A stretch of 64,000 bases of DNA, taken from NCBI GenBank assembly GCA_037043015.1, contig CM073325.1, forward strand, positions 10,395,001 through 10,459,000. Reading direction: 5' to 3'. Of the stretch, positions 1 through 12,503 are shown piece after piece. Source of the DNA: Bryum argenteum. Taxonomy: Eukaryota > Streptophyta > Bryopsida > Bryales > Bryaceae. Numbering within the stretch: the stretch's first letter is position 1; each line of letters begins with the position of its first letter. A program made the translations under genes and the position numbers. The notes below the pieces were generated by a model. That model was not told the DNA's origin. It was given only the letters and a program-made list of their open reading frames with translations, and ran no database searches.

Positions 1-906
1 TGCAGAAATTCTGTTACAGAAACAAACACTTCAGTACTCCGTTCTCTTGTTTCAGTATTTCAATTCAGACTCTGTAACGCCAGCACATAACAAGATACTG
101 CACGTACGGCAAGGTAGGAGAGAACTTACTGATAATTAGCCACATTGGCTTGACGAGCCAACTAAAGGTGTACTTTGGGATATACCTGCCGAACAAAAGT
201 GACCAAGACAACAAAGTCATGCATGCGTTTTATGTACGATACACAAATTTATTAGATCTAAAGATGATACTAACGACGATGACTGGAATTCAAAAACGAG
301 GCATAAGGGAAGATTGCTCACATGGGAACGTGTGTGTGGTAAGCCATTACAACTGGAACCCCGACAAGCTTAGATATAAGAAGGGCTCCGAATACCTGCA
401 AGACGTAAAAAACTCGACATTTTAAGTGCCAGTCCATATTGAACAGAAAGCTCGAGTTACACCGGTTTGGATCCGTACTGCTCTGCTCTAGACCCGAGTA
501 GAGAGCATCACATAAAGTAACCTCGTGACATCACGTGTAACTGAAGGATAATTCGTTTTTAAGGGTAACAATCTTATGAAGATATCTAGTATATTCTGCT
601 GCAATATACGAATATACCTTGAATACTCTCAACACAAGTATTTGAATTCGTCCTGAAGTAACGTAATAATGATATCTAACTCAAAAGAAATGTATAACAC
701 GCCAGGATATCCTTGCACTTGACTTTCTCTTACGAATGCGTTGATACGAAAGCAGAGGTGTGCGGAGACTAACGCAGATACTATCACGACACTGGCTCTT
801 ACAATGTTTCATATCCGTGTGAATATGAAGCAAATTCAGAATTCAACAATAAGATAAGGTCAGCTTGATCGCATTCATTGAAATTCGTGCAACCGAGGAC
901 TCTTAC
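1..906 (-). other. SQD2 intron (left edge, no exon found)
   Basis: This stretch lies downstream of the last visible SQD2 donor. No segment on either strand translates into the expected continuation of SQD2 or another recognisable protein. The short plus-strand open frame at 150-425 resembles nothing known to me. Best read as one long intron whose acceptor is outside the window. Confidence 0.6.
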
Positions 907-2248
907 CATAACTCCAGGAGAAGATGCATGGATGATATCGGGCTTAAAGTTCTTCACCTCCCTGTAAATTCGTGGGCTTAAAGCAAGCGACAAAGGAACA
1001 GCCTGGTACCAAGGTAGGGGGAAACTGCCAAATACAGCACAGGTGCTCACGATTAATGTATGACATCTCTGCGCGTGTAAGAATTGCTCAGACGTCTCGC
1101 AATAAAGTCAAACACAATTTCAGTGAACATTTGCTAACGAAGCTAAAAGCAACAAAATGCAAACTCCAAAAGAAGATTTTTACCTCCATGATCCTATGAC
1201 TTTTGCACCATAAAATTCCTCAGGCACACCGACATGCGTGGTGACAACTAAGACCTGCAAATTCGATAGAAAAGGCTGAGAGTAAGACTAACGTTGTGAT
1301 TAGATCAGCTGCCAAAGAAAATTAAAAAGCAAGATCAGATTTTTTGAAAAAAAATGCAAGATTGCTATTTATGAAGGACTTACAGAACTCAATCAATAGC
1401 AAATTACGACCTCTATTTTCGACACATGATCAAACTATAGTTCATTCAAAAAATCTCAACACTATCAGCTGGCAGCTAGAAGGTCCAGAAATCTGCTTTT
1501 CGATTCAACAGAAGCTATGAGTTCAAAATACGAGCGAGTACCTCGTCTCCAAGTTCACGTAAGTAGCGTATAAAATTTTGATAACGATTCTTGTAACCTG
1601 AGATATACCTGTATTCAAGTAAGCAATCAAGAACAAAAAGTATTATAATTCGATGCTAGTTACGGTAGCAACTAAACAAAAAAAAAAAAAAAAAAAAGCA
1701 TCAATGCTGGCCATTCCACGCTTCAAAAAAATTAAACCTCTCCTAAACTATCAACAAATCACATTAATTCTTTCAGAATCTCCGGCTGCAACGAGATAAA
1801 AATCTACAAAATAAATTCCTGATATTAGTAGGAGACTGTAATCTAATGCGCAAAAAGCAGAAACGTACGAAAACGGAGAAGGCTCAACGAAAAGAACGAC
1901 ACGACGCGGCTTGTTCCCCCACTCCTTAGCGAAAGTCTCCTGCTCCGACAACTGCACGGGCAAAAAAGCTTCGCCAGCAGAAGTGGCAGCAGCGGACACA
2001 GAAGATTGATATTCCTCGACTTCTTTCCCTTTGCCGCCAATGTTGCCAAATGCGCCGTGATTGGAGTCCCTGGAGGAAATCGAGAAATTCAGTGGCGCCG
2101 AGGCTTCAACTCGCAATCCTTGTAAATTCCTTGTGTTCAATCTAGCGGGAAAATTGGACGAGGTCGACGCAGCGGCATTTCCTGTTGGAAAAGAAACCGT
2201 GCAGCTTGGAGCTGAGAGCGCAGACGGAGCTCGCAGGGTGATCGCCAT
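907..2248 (-). CDS. SQD2: Sulfoquinovosyltransferase SQD2, 5' part (partial)
   Basis: Plastid-envelope glycosyltransferase that moves sulfoquinovose from its UDP donor to diacylglycerol, the last step of sulfolipid (SQDG) synthesis. Exons in order of transcription: 2248-1869, 1608-1542, 1254-1184, 1024-907; all junctions are GT-AG and close in phase. The protein starts MAITLRAP, a Ser/Ala-rich plastid transit peptide of about 90 residues, then reads VVLFVEPSPFS-YISGYKN, IRYLRELGDE, VVTTHVGVPEEFYGAKVIG, VPLSLALSPRIY and KPDIIHASSPGVM, all signature stretches of the SQD2 N-terminal half. Start ATG 2248 was chosen over 2407 because it begins a typical transit peptide. The last visible exon ends in a good donor at 906. 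The catalytic C-terminal GT4 domain is not in the window, so it must lie beyond the left edge behind an intron of more than 900 nt. The family call is strong; the remaining exons are unseen. Confidence 0.9.
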
Positions 2249-4804
2249 GGCGGAAGTGAAGAGAGCGGCGAACAGCAGCGCTCTTGTTATTACGAAGCCT
2301 TTGTATGTTATCGTGAGGAAGAGGTAGGCAGAAAACATGGGGTTTGCCCGGTGGAAATCTTTTCCTGCTGCCCGTTTTTGAAGGGAACACCATTCTCCCC
2401 CTTTCATTCCTACGTTTCCGTGTTCCAGCGTTCGGGAACATGTTCCATTTCAATTTCGGGCAGCCGAAAATTTGTTTCCGAGGGAAGCAGAGCGCGGTCG
2501 CCCTTCGATACGGGAGTACAAGTAAAAGGGCATATGCTTTGGTGCCAACTGGACTCCAACGATCCGCTAATGCAATTGCACGCTTTCTTTTACGATCCTT
2601 GCGAGGTATCTTCAAGCAACACAGTGGGAGCACGAAACATTACGGAGATCCAAACTACACTCTAATGTAAAACAGGATACCATATACGCAAAATCTACTT
2701 ATGATATGTTTTGAATCGTACATCATGTTCTTCATAGAAATTCAACTTAAAAGCAATATTGTAGAACAAAATGGTATCGACAGGTACATGTGGTGGTAGC
2801 AATAGTGCCAGCAATGAATGTAGTCCATACCTCCACCTGGATTCATTGCTATACTCTCACTACATTATTACTAGAACCTTTGATATATCTATGTAAAAAC
2901 AAACCTTACACCCTTTCAGTTATATAATTATTAATAATAATTCAAACAATTATTGAATCTTCACACTCAACCATGAGGTTTTTTCACATTTTTGTTGGCA
3001 TGTGGAAGAGCGTTTTCTAACATCCCTCCATTGCAATGGTTTGTTGTGACTTCACTTTCACCCCTAACATTCTTGGTTCTTTTGGGAGCAAAAAGTGTCA
3101 AAACTCCATTTCTTAAGTCTCGTGCACTCTCGGTCATGTGAATCATTTTTTTCCTCTATCAATAGACTTCCAACCAATCTTGTAGTGTACTTGTTTTTGA
3201 GCTACTCTTAAAATTTTCAACCGTTGGATCTTCTCCATTTGTGAGATCATGATGTTCAAAGTTGATGCAATTTAATTTTTTTTGGCTATAATTGCAAAGG
3301 ACATGTAGTGTAAATGGTACCATAATCTCATATTCAAAATTATTAATGATCAATTCAACAATGTCACAAATTTAGTTCCTATACTTTTAAAAGATAGGAA
3401 CTTATATATGTATAATCACCTCATTTGTCCACTTAACCTCAATTCTGTAAAAATGGTATAATTCCAGTGAAATGGCACACCCTAGCTTTCTAAATTGTTG
3501 TTCAAAAACCATGTGATATAACAAATGTAAAATCTATCGTGAGAAAATTGCACGTGGCAATAGTGTCATTTTAACAAAATTGAGGTTGCTTGTCATTTTT
3601 TTCTTAAAAAATACTCCTTTTGTCCCATTATAATTTTCCAATAGTATAAAATCTCATTTTCCAATAGTATAAAATCTCATTTTCCAATAGTATAAAATCT
3701 CAAGGTAGATTTGACAAGACCTACTGAACAGGGAGTAATAAAGGGAGTAATAAATACTACACTATATTAATAATCTGAAAATCAGTCACACTTTCTCAAA
3801 GTAGAATTATTTGCTTTCAATTTCCATTCCTCTTTATAATTTATCTATAATCATAACGCAAATGAAAATCTGTTAGAAGTTAACTTGAAGAAAACCGTGT
3901 TTTTTTTGTGATATATATGTAAAATAGTCTTATTCTAAAAGACTTGGTTTAAGAGTAGCGACTTATTAAATAGATAAATACAACCAGAGCACCACGGCAC
4001 CATGGGCGGTAAGCTCATGATGTGATTGGGGCTAGCCGTGGGCATACGAATCCCTACTTGTTTGTTTGTTTGGCACAAGGCTAAAGCAAAGAAAATGTGT
4101 GCCCAACCTCCTCTATGGGCATAGAATGACGGTTTTGAAATAATATAAGGGATTTATGCTTGAAATGACATAAAAATCTATCATTATAATTTTGTATGTA
4201 ATCTTGGTGCGTCTTGATGCTATCACTATAATCATGTATATAATCTTGATGCGTCTTGGTGCGTTTTGATGCATCTTGGTCTCTTATTGGTCTCTTATGA
4301 ACCAATAACATGAACCATCTATAGCATGTCAGGTACTAGATTCTATTAATACATTTTTGAAAATACATCATGGGTCATGACACAAAAAGTTCTTCTTACA
4401 TCAAAAAAGGATATTTTTGAAGGTTTAACATATACTTTTGAGCCTGAGGTTTTGGGGTTAAGATAATCCATAGCTTTGCTCAATGAAATGGATTCAATTT
4501 AGTGAAAGGAACTATAGGAGCAAGTGAGGACACACTAAATAAGTTACTAGTAAGGTTCTTGGGAGTATACGGCTAAATTTAGGCAGGGGAACGAACAAGG
4601 GACCCACTATCTGATCCAAAACCATAAACCCTGACCCATGGCAAAATTCCGCTCGGAACTCCTTCGCGTCTTCGTCTCGTCCACGGTTGCCTCCTGTCGC
4701 AGCCATTTTGCATTCAGCAGGAGGATAAGCGTATCATAGAGCTGGAGCTCGCGGGGCTATGGCCGACACAGCCATCAGCTGCTGCATTTGCATTGTCTCA
4801 GGCC
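2249..4804. other. Intergenic region between SQD2 and RNE (divergent promoters)
   Basis: The two genes are transcribed away from each other, so this 2.5-kb region holds both promoters. The part nearest SQD2 (to about 2660) is moderately GC-rich; the rest is AT-rich with no coding signal. It contains a perfect 23-bp triplication (3634-3702) and degenerate 'cttgatgcgtcttggtgcg'-like repeats at about 4200-4290. Confidence 0.6.
3634..3702. repeat. Perfect 23-bp tandem triplication
   Basis: Three identical copies of a 23-nt unit beginning ttttccaatagtataaaa follow each other without interruption at 3634, 3657 and 3680. This is a young minisatellite in AT-rich DNA. Confidence 0.95.
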
Positions 4805-7800
4805 ATGGCAGGATCCTCGTCGCTCCCCTCGCTGCTTGCAGTCTTCGCACAGGTGGGAGGATTGCGCGCTACTGGCCACTCCAGTCGCAATCTCTCCTTC
4901 GCCCCCTGTAAGTGTCGAATCGTGCGCGGGGTCCAATGCCGCGGTGGTCATGGCGTCGGCGTTCGCTCCTTGGAGGATAAGGATCCTCCTAAGTCGCGAA
5001 GGCGCGCCACTAAGTCTGTCGTGGACGTCCCCAGAGCTGCCGAAATTGGCGAGACTGCTCCGAAACGAGCCAGTCGCCGCAAGAAGAAGGTTACAGAAGT
5101 CAAGAATGAGGTACATTCAGGCAATTCAAATTCTAAGACACATACAATGCAGAGCCACTTCAATCCTTATTTTCAACCCTACTTAGGGTCTCTTTGAATG
5201 TTGCATTGAGGTTCGAGTGTATTGCAGCACATTGAGACGATGAGCGCTGGTGAAGAATCGTCGTCGGATTCTTCAAATTCGAAGCCTCGTGCTGGTGAAG
5301 AACCGTCGGCGGATTCTTCAAATTCGAAGCCTCGAAGGCGAAGGCGGAGTTTAGCCAAAAGTGAGGTGCCCGAGAGCGATGAAGTTCAGTTGGCCGAGGA
5401 GGCTAATGACAGTGACGCAGAGTCACCTGAAGATGAAAAGGAGAAGCTTTCAGCTCCTCCCGTTAGCCGTTCATCGAGAAGGAAGAAGAAGGCGACTGAG
5501 GCAACGACGCTTGAAGATTGTAGGAATTTGAAGAGCTCAACAACAGAGAGTTCTCTACCAATTGGTGAAGATGAGCATAGTCAGAGAATAGGGGTGACAG
5601 AAGAGGAGCAACCTAGTGTCTCACGTGTTGAGCCGGGGACGACTAAGAAGAGCGTTAGAAGAAAGAAGACGAGAGGAAAGGCTGTTGACAATGAGAAGCT
5701 TTCAGGAGATGAAGAGTTGCAAATTAGGGTTCAGGAGACCGCTGTTTCAAGTCTTAACGGAAGTGCGAGAGGTGAGACTGCTACTGAGGGACAGGAAGCT
5801 GAAATCAAAGCGGATGTTCAGACCTCTGAGGTTGCGGTGAAGAAGAAGAGGCCAAGGAAACCAAGGAAAAAGGTAGCGGCTGTTGTGGATATAGATGAAG
5901 ATAAGGGAGCTGAGGCAACGAGCAGTGAGAACCCCTCCGTAGAGGACGAGGCTGTAAGTAGCAATCAGGAAGATCCAGGTTTGTATACGCCAGTGATTGA
6001 AGAATCGCCTCCTCCTAAAACAAAAACGAGAAGGAGAAGACGGCGAGCAGTAGATGCTAGTAAGCAGGCCGATAGTGATGACGAGGGCATTGACGAAAGC
6101 GGTGCAGCACCAATTCTCTCTAGTGATGCAGGTAACAATATTCTCCGGAATGGCACGCAGATAGAAGAGGCTACAGATACAACTAGAGTGCGGTTTCCAG
6201 CTCCTACATGGGGACCCCAGTGGTGGAACGAGATTCAGTCAAAATCTCAAGCTACGATTTCTTTTCAGGATATCGCAGAGCGAAGAGAAGGCTTTCAAGC
6301 TCGCTCAAAAGGTATTGGCTCCACAGTAACACGTTCCTATATGTTATTGTTGTTGTTGTGAGTAACTTCGCTTGCATGTTGTGTTGAGAGGTCGAGAGGC
6401 TGTTCTTGATACCACAGTGCATCTCTTTCAACATCACGACATGCATTTGCTTCTGTGGACTTCTTCGATAACGAGAAGCTCATTACCGTCTGTGCATTCG
6501 TGTTGTGCTCATTCTTGTGTTAAATGACATCCGAAATTCTGTAGTGTCACTGGAGAATGCCGTGCCTGAGGATGCGAAGACAGTTGATATACAGCGACCA
6601 GTCGAAGTTATTAAGTCAGTAGAGCAGAGAATAGAGCTCACCGAGTCAATGAATGACTCTGCTACCCAAAATGGAGGAGATGTTGTAATTCGTCGGCGTG
6701 AGGGATTGAAGAAGTCTGGACGCCGCATTGCTAAGGTGAATTGAATATTCTCTCGTCGGTTGAGTGATGAATTGTATTGATGAATATTATCTTGTCCTCA
6801 ACATTTCCATGTTGGAGTGCAGCTACCTCCTTTGCAAGAATCGTATGACGATTGGTTGAAGAAAAAAATGCTGGCTTTAGGGAAGCCCACAGAGGAACCA
6901 TGGCTACTAGAGTCCATGATAGCCGCAGAAGTAGAGCAGGAGCTCGGAGGAGATCTCCGGGCGGCATCGAAACAGGAAGTGACTGAGATGGTGGCGACCA
7001 TCGAAGAACCCCCTAGAAGAGCAGTTGATCCGCCACCGAAAGAGCCTGAGGTGGAAGTTGAAATCTTGATCAATACCTCTGAGTGTACCATGCAGCGGAT
7101 GGCTATTCTTGAGAACAAAAAACTGGTAGAGTTTTCGATCGAGCCTGTGAATACGAAAGTGCAAGTGGGCAACATCTATTTGGGACGAGTGAAGCAGCTT
7201 CTGCCTGGCATGTCTGGGGTGTTTGTGGACATTGGCGGCTCACGACTCGCCCTTCTCGACATAGCCCGGAACCAGTACCCTTACACGTTTCCCCCCGTTT
7301 ACGCATCGGAAAACTCTTCCTCGAGCAACGCAGAGGGCGAAGCATCGTCGGAGGACGAGGATTCAGTGGAAGAGGATGCGGAGTATACTGAAGAAGAGGA
7401 CGACGAAGATGACGACGACGACGTGGTTGTTGAATCCGTTGAGGAGACTGAGGAAGAAGAGGCTGTGCACGAAGGGAAAGAGGAGCCGAAAACTGTACCG
7501 AAAGCTTGGAGGCCACACAAGCAGGGAGGTCCAATCACTGTCAACTTCGGTCGGAAGTTTAGCAAATGGCGAAATGTGGAAGTCGGGATGCCGATCATCG
7601 TGCAGGTGAAGAAGGAAGCAATGGGCAAAAAGGGACCCCGGCTCACTGCGTTTCCTACTCTTGCAGGAAGGTTCTGGGTTCTCATACCGCGAGGCAACAC
7701 AGTAGGAGTCTCTGCTCGTATCACAGGTATGCTCACCCTCCTTGTTCATGTATAAGATTCTCTTGAATGTTTCACACCAAGAGACCGTGTCTAACCATCA

Positions 7801-9058
7801 GAGATGCTTGGCAGGGCCTGAGAGACGGAGGTTGAAACTGTTAGCTCAAGCGCTGCGTCCTCAAGACTTGGGCATCACAGTGCGAACGGAGGCTGTAGGT
7901 CACGAACAGGAGGAGTTAGAACGAGACCTGACGCGTCTGATAGACACATGGAAAGAAATCATGGAGAAAGCAGCCTTCGCGGCGCTAGCTGTGGAGAAGG
8001 GAGAGGAAGCTGCCGTGCCGGTGCTCTTGCATCGAGAAATGGGGCAGACGTTAACAATCATACGCGATCTTTTCACAGAGAAGATCTCGAGGCTCGTTGT
8101 TGATTCATCTCAGAGCTATCAGGAGGTCATCAATTACCTCCAAGAAGTGGCTCCCCACCTGATGAGTCGGGTGGTGCTCTACAGCGGGAAAGTGCCCATC
8201 TTCGATAAGTTCAACGTGGAGCTCGACCTGGACAGATTCTCCAGCGAGAGGGTGAAGCTTCCCAACGGTGGCTACCTTGTGATGCAGGAGACGGAAGCGT
8301 TGGTCTCTGTGGATGTGAACGGCGGCACGGGCATGCTTGGGCACACCACGAGGCAAAGAGAAGCCATTCTGGAGGTTAACTTGGCCGCTGCCAAGCAGAT
8401 AGCCTCGGAGATACGGTTGCGGGACATTGGAGGCATCATCGTGGTGGACTTCATCGACATGGATTACGCGGAGGATGAGAGGTTGGTGTACGAGGAGATG
8501 CGGAAGGCGATACAAAGGGACCGTTCTAAAGTCAGCATCTCGGAGATTTCGGAGTTTGGGCTCATGGAGATGACGCGCAAGCGGGTACGATCGAGTGTGA
8601 CCCTGACGATTCACTCGCCGTGTCCGAGCTGTAAAGGAACTGGGCGTGTGGAGGCCGTGGAAACGACGCTGTCCAAGATTGAGCGGGCCATTCGGCGTCT
8701 GCTGGCGGAGCATCCGGACGTGGAGGAGCGGAGCTCGGATGCCTCAACGTGGCCTCAGGTTCTGCTGCGCGTGGAGCCGTCCATGTTGGAGTTTTTGAAG
8801 TCTTGGAAGAAGAAGCGAATTGTGCAGCTGGGCCATTCCTTGAAGGTGTGGATTAGTCTCAAGCCGGGCATGGAGCTGGCTCGTGGACAGTTTGAAGTCA
8901 CGCACCGGACGTTCCACAAGAAGACGAGCAGCTCCTCTCAGAACTCTTCCTCCTCCAGCTCAGCACCCAAGTCATCCAGCTTGCAGCAAGAGAAGGCTGT
9001 GACCTCACCTGTTCTTGGGAAGCGCATCTGGCCCAAACGGAAGCGCCACTTCTCATAG
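4805..9058 (+). CDS. RNE: Plastid ribonuclease E/G
   Basis: Endoribonuclease that processes and degrades chloroplast transcripts, the plant counterpart of bacterial RNase E/G. Exons: 4805-5110, 5228-6311, 6545-6735, 6823-7726, 7815-9058; summed length divides by three and gives about 1242 aa. Residues 1-100 are a Ser/Arg-rich transit-type sequence from ATG 4805. Residues about 100-520 are low-complexity, with alternating acidic and RRRK-type basic blocks. The S1 RNA-binding domain starts near residue 640 (GNIYLGRVKQLLPGMSGVFV) and carries a long Glu/Asp insertion (about 690-747) before it resumes at IIVQVKKEAMGKKGPRLT. The catalytic DNase-I-like core follows: SVDVNGG (Asp about 995) and VVDFIDMD (Asp about 1040) match the two Mg-binding aspartates, and CPSCKG matches the zinc-link. 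I could not recognise the CBM20-type domain known in angiosperm RNE in the N-terminal region. Confidence 0.93.
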
Positions 9059-10365
9059 TACTAAGATCACTGGGGAGAGCCCAAGCAAATTGAATCCTTG
9101 GAGGCACTCCTTGAGACTGGTTGATCGTAGTCAAGTGCAGTGTACAAACAGGTCGTATAGAATTCTTCTTCCAATTGGAGGTGAGCTCCATCCTTAGCGA
9201 GACTGTTGCTACTTTTCTATCAGTGTCCAATCGCTAGTCATCGAGGACGTCAGGCTTCCTGTTATTCTCAGGCTTCCTGCCCTTGAAGGTTCGCTAATTT
9301 AAACTGATCCAGAAACATCAAATTCTGACACTATTTAAAGTTGCACTGTATTGCATTTAATGTATCGTTCACCTTGTTCAACTAACATGATGCATGCTAC
9401 GGTGCTAGCACAGACGAAGATTGCGAAAGTAGGTAACACTATTTCTCCATCTTAATGGCTTTGCGTAATTGTAATATCCACATTGTTTCATTGATGTACA
9501 TGATCTTCTTCACCTTTGTAATAACTTCTCTTTGTTAAAGCAATCAATATTTCCATCTTTCCATTTTTGCAATACCGGCTTTACTCAAGCTCAAGCATAG
9601 TCACCCATACACTTGTAAAGTAGAGTTCTTGATGTATAAATTCAAGAATTTATGCCAACCTAGTGTAATTGATGCCAACCTCGTGTAATTGATGCCACCT
9701 AGTGTTGGCAATTTTCAGATCAGACACCCATACACTTGTAAAGTACTGGACTGGACGACTCGTGAAGTACTGGATGTGGATGTCCCTACTATAAGAGAAC
9801 GTAGTTCACTTCGGCATGGAGGAGGCATGCAACAAACACTTTGCTAACTTCCCTTTTACCACCACATGAGAACAAACCTCAAATCAACAACAAGAAATGA
9901 TGGCTTTAAAAAATAAATCAAGATAATTCAAAGTCAAAATCCATAACTTTGTTCGGTCACCTGCATATCTTGCACATTTTCCGAAATTGATTTCCTCACT
10001 TAACTTAGCCACTCTTCATTGAGCTTGCCAATGTTAAATTTATTTGCTAATTGAACCTCCTGTCATGTGACACATTAATTTTGTAATTGATTCAATTTCT
10101 TCAAATTCAGATTCAAAAATCTAAAATTCATATTTTACTTTCACTCTGAGAAAGGGTGATAGACAAATAAACTCATCTCATTATTCTCTTTCCCATCTTT
10201 TCAATACATTGCATCACCGCGGTTGTGACCTATTTCCGCGAAGCTGAGAAGTCAGCACCACATCTCATCAAACGCTCACATCTTTCTTCCGTTGCGATTC
10301 AAGTTAGGGTTTAAGAATTTGATCAAGGGTTCAAGTTTTCCACTTTCGATTTTGTCGATTTCAGC
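9059..10365 (+). other. Intergenic: RNE 3' end and promoter of next gene
   Basis: AT-rich DNA without coding signal. A small imperfect tandem repeat (tgatgccaacctcgtgtaat type) lies at about 9650-9710. The last 150 bases before 10366 become GC-richer and are the likely 5' leader of the downstream gene. Confidence 0.6.
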
Positions 10366-11274
10366 ATGGGCGCTCCGGAGATGGTCGCAGCGGACAACAA
10401 CAACACTGCTACAGGGGTGATGCCGCAAATGAGCTACGCGGACTTCCAGCGATGGAAACAGCAGAAGGTATCGCTTTCAGTTCTCGAATTTCTCGCTTCC
10501 AGTTTCCCCTTACAAACATCGGGTTACGCTGCAATTCCGAACGTGTCAATTGTCATGAGCATTTCTATACCTTAATCAGCAGAGTAAAGACATGCAACTT
10601 TTGGAAATCTTGAGGGAGAAAATAATCGTGACCTAGCTGTAAGATACAGGCGAACTGGTTCGTAGTCGGAAATTAATGTTATTTACCTTCAGGTTTGTTT
10701 TTTGGTATGCTGCACTTTTTAGCTGTTTGGTTGCCGAAAGGAATAGGTCTTGTTGTACATTACAATCGGCAGTAGTTACGCTTTCTATTTCGTAAAGACT
10801 CGAATCTATTAATATTGAGAATCAACCGCGACCTGAATTGTTTTAATTTGAACTAATTCGTGCATGGAATGAGCTTTTTGTCAATTGGCATCACTGCTTT
10901 CCTCTCTGCTCGACCGGAGAGATAGTGTGTCCGGTTTGAACGTTGTTGGTTGGCTTTTAGCCGCTGAAAAGAGCACTGAGGAATATGGACCTTATGGAAA
11001 CTTGCAAAGCTCACACAACATGCATGGGCGGCACCGTGCACGTGAGCACGAGGATACCTGCATGGTTGTTGCAACCATCTCTCAGGACCATTCATGTGTA
11101 TTATATGCTAATGAGATGTGGTGGCTTTAATAGGACGCAGAAGCAGAAGCTAAAGCAACGGAGGCTGCACGGAAGCGCGAGGAAGACATTGCTGCAGGCC
11201 GAGTACGCATGAACGGGAGGGAGTTGTATAAGCATGAACCATGGGTCTTCGATGATGCCCGTTTCGACACATAA
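10366..11274 (+). CDS. Small DFRP-C-like protein (80 aa)
   Basis: Two exons, 10366-10467 and 11134-11274, join in phase 0 through a 666-nt GT-AG intron to give an 80-residue protein. It reads MSYADFQRWKQQK, then an Ala/Glu/Lys/Arg helix (EAARKREEDIAAG), then VRMNGRELYKHEPWVFDD near the C-terminus. The order F..WK, charged helix, (M)xGRELF matches the C-terminal module of DRG-family regulatory proteins (ZC3H15/DFRP1 and RWDD1/DFRP2), which bind and stabilise DRG GTPases on ribosomes. The zinc fingers or RWD domain that normally precede this module are absent. I saw no further exon in the intron, but an unusual micro-exon cannot be excluded. Function is inferred from this short motif only. Confidence 0.6.
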
Positions 11275-12503
11275 AAACTCCATCATCATTGTACAGATCC
11301 TTCCCTTTTGGAACCTAATTGATTCTTAGATCCCTACTGATTTTTGAAAGGCTTCTGAGCATTTCAGTACTCATATTTCTTGGCTACTCGACCCTGCCTT
11401 GCACAAAGATGAATTTCTTCTGTTGAGTTCACGTAGTTTCCAAGTCAACGCCAGAGAGGGGTTGATTGTTTTATCAGAGAAAAGTCAGTTTTGACCAACG
11501 ATAAGCGGTGGGCTGCATAGAGATCTCCGCTTGCAACTTGATGTGGTGAGTGCTGTGGCTTGGCATGGTCCCTCCAGCTGGCTCGATTTGAGGTTGAGGT
11601 TGATGGCATTTCTGGCAGCTTTGATGGCAGATTTATGATGTTTTCTGTCCACCACTTATGAGCTTTGTATGAGTATTTGAAAGCTTTGTTACTGTGAGTA
11701 CTGAGAGTACACTGAACGTGTTTGGATTGTGTTTGAATTCCATGTAGAAATGTTAAGGTATTAGTGTGGTAGAATTTTGTTAAGCATGTAGAGTAGTTTT
11801 TTGATGTTAGTATTTGTATTGGAGAGAGTTGATACTTAAATACATAGCACTTGTAGAGTTCAACTTTGTTTTGTGTGGAACATTCAAGTGCTATCCTTCT
11901 CAAAATGCTTCAAACACAATTTGGATTTCAGTGCAATGATCCAATCTAGCAAGTGCAAATAATCAAGCACTATACTGTGGTAATGCATGACATTGTGTAA
12001 TCAACTCAATCTAAATTTAAGTCAAACTTTGTTTGCTAGTTGTATATATTTCCTCAATTATACAATGTTGTACAAATTCGATTGACTAAAATGCCAAAAC
12101 TTGCTCAAGCTACTTTATCATAGAATTGGGATGTATTGTTCACAGTGATCATCCGTGCATTGTTCAGGGTCATGTTTTGGTTTTGTAAACACCAGTCTCA
12201 AACAATTCTTTTGGTGTAATATTCTTTAAAAGCTAAATTTGGCAGAAAACAATTTCCGATGGCCACAATGCTTCAGCGGTGCGGTTCATGAGGAGGCGAC
12301 ATCCCCGACGCAGAATCAGTTCACTGATCGACAGGGCGGACGGAGCTTTTCATAAACCCAGTCTCAAATTCCTCTACAGTTTCCAGCAACTCGCAAGTCC
12401 TCAAACTCTCCTCTGCACCATCGTCTTTCCAAAGGCACAATTTATCAAGTGCTTGGCGGAAACATTGTATCAGTGCATTGTTTTACACCATTGCATAACA
12501 GCT
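11275..12503. other. Intergenic, no gene recognised
   Basis: AT-rich region between the small DFRP-C-like gene and KASI. A 152-codon minus-strand open frame (11445-11903) has no recognisable motif and unconvincing composition. The last 250 bases contain the probable KASI leader. Confidence 0.6.

Noticed and set aside
1542..1870. Apparent missing donor at the SQD2 exon 1/2 junction
   Set aside because: The donor gtacgttt at 1868 with the acceptor before 1608 gives an in-phase join and the family sequence FSYISGYKN.
8105..8713. 202-codon minus-strand open frame opposite RNE
   Set aside because: It overlaps the catalytic core of RNase E/G, whose conserved aspartates fix the real strand and frame.
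11445..11903. 152-codon minus-strand frame
   Set aside because: No motif, no splice support, composition typical of AT-rich noncoding DNA.
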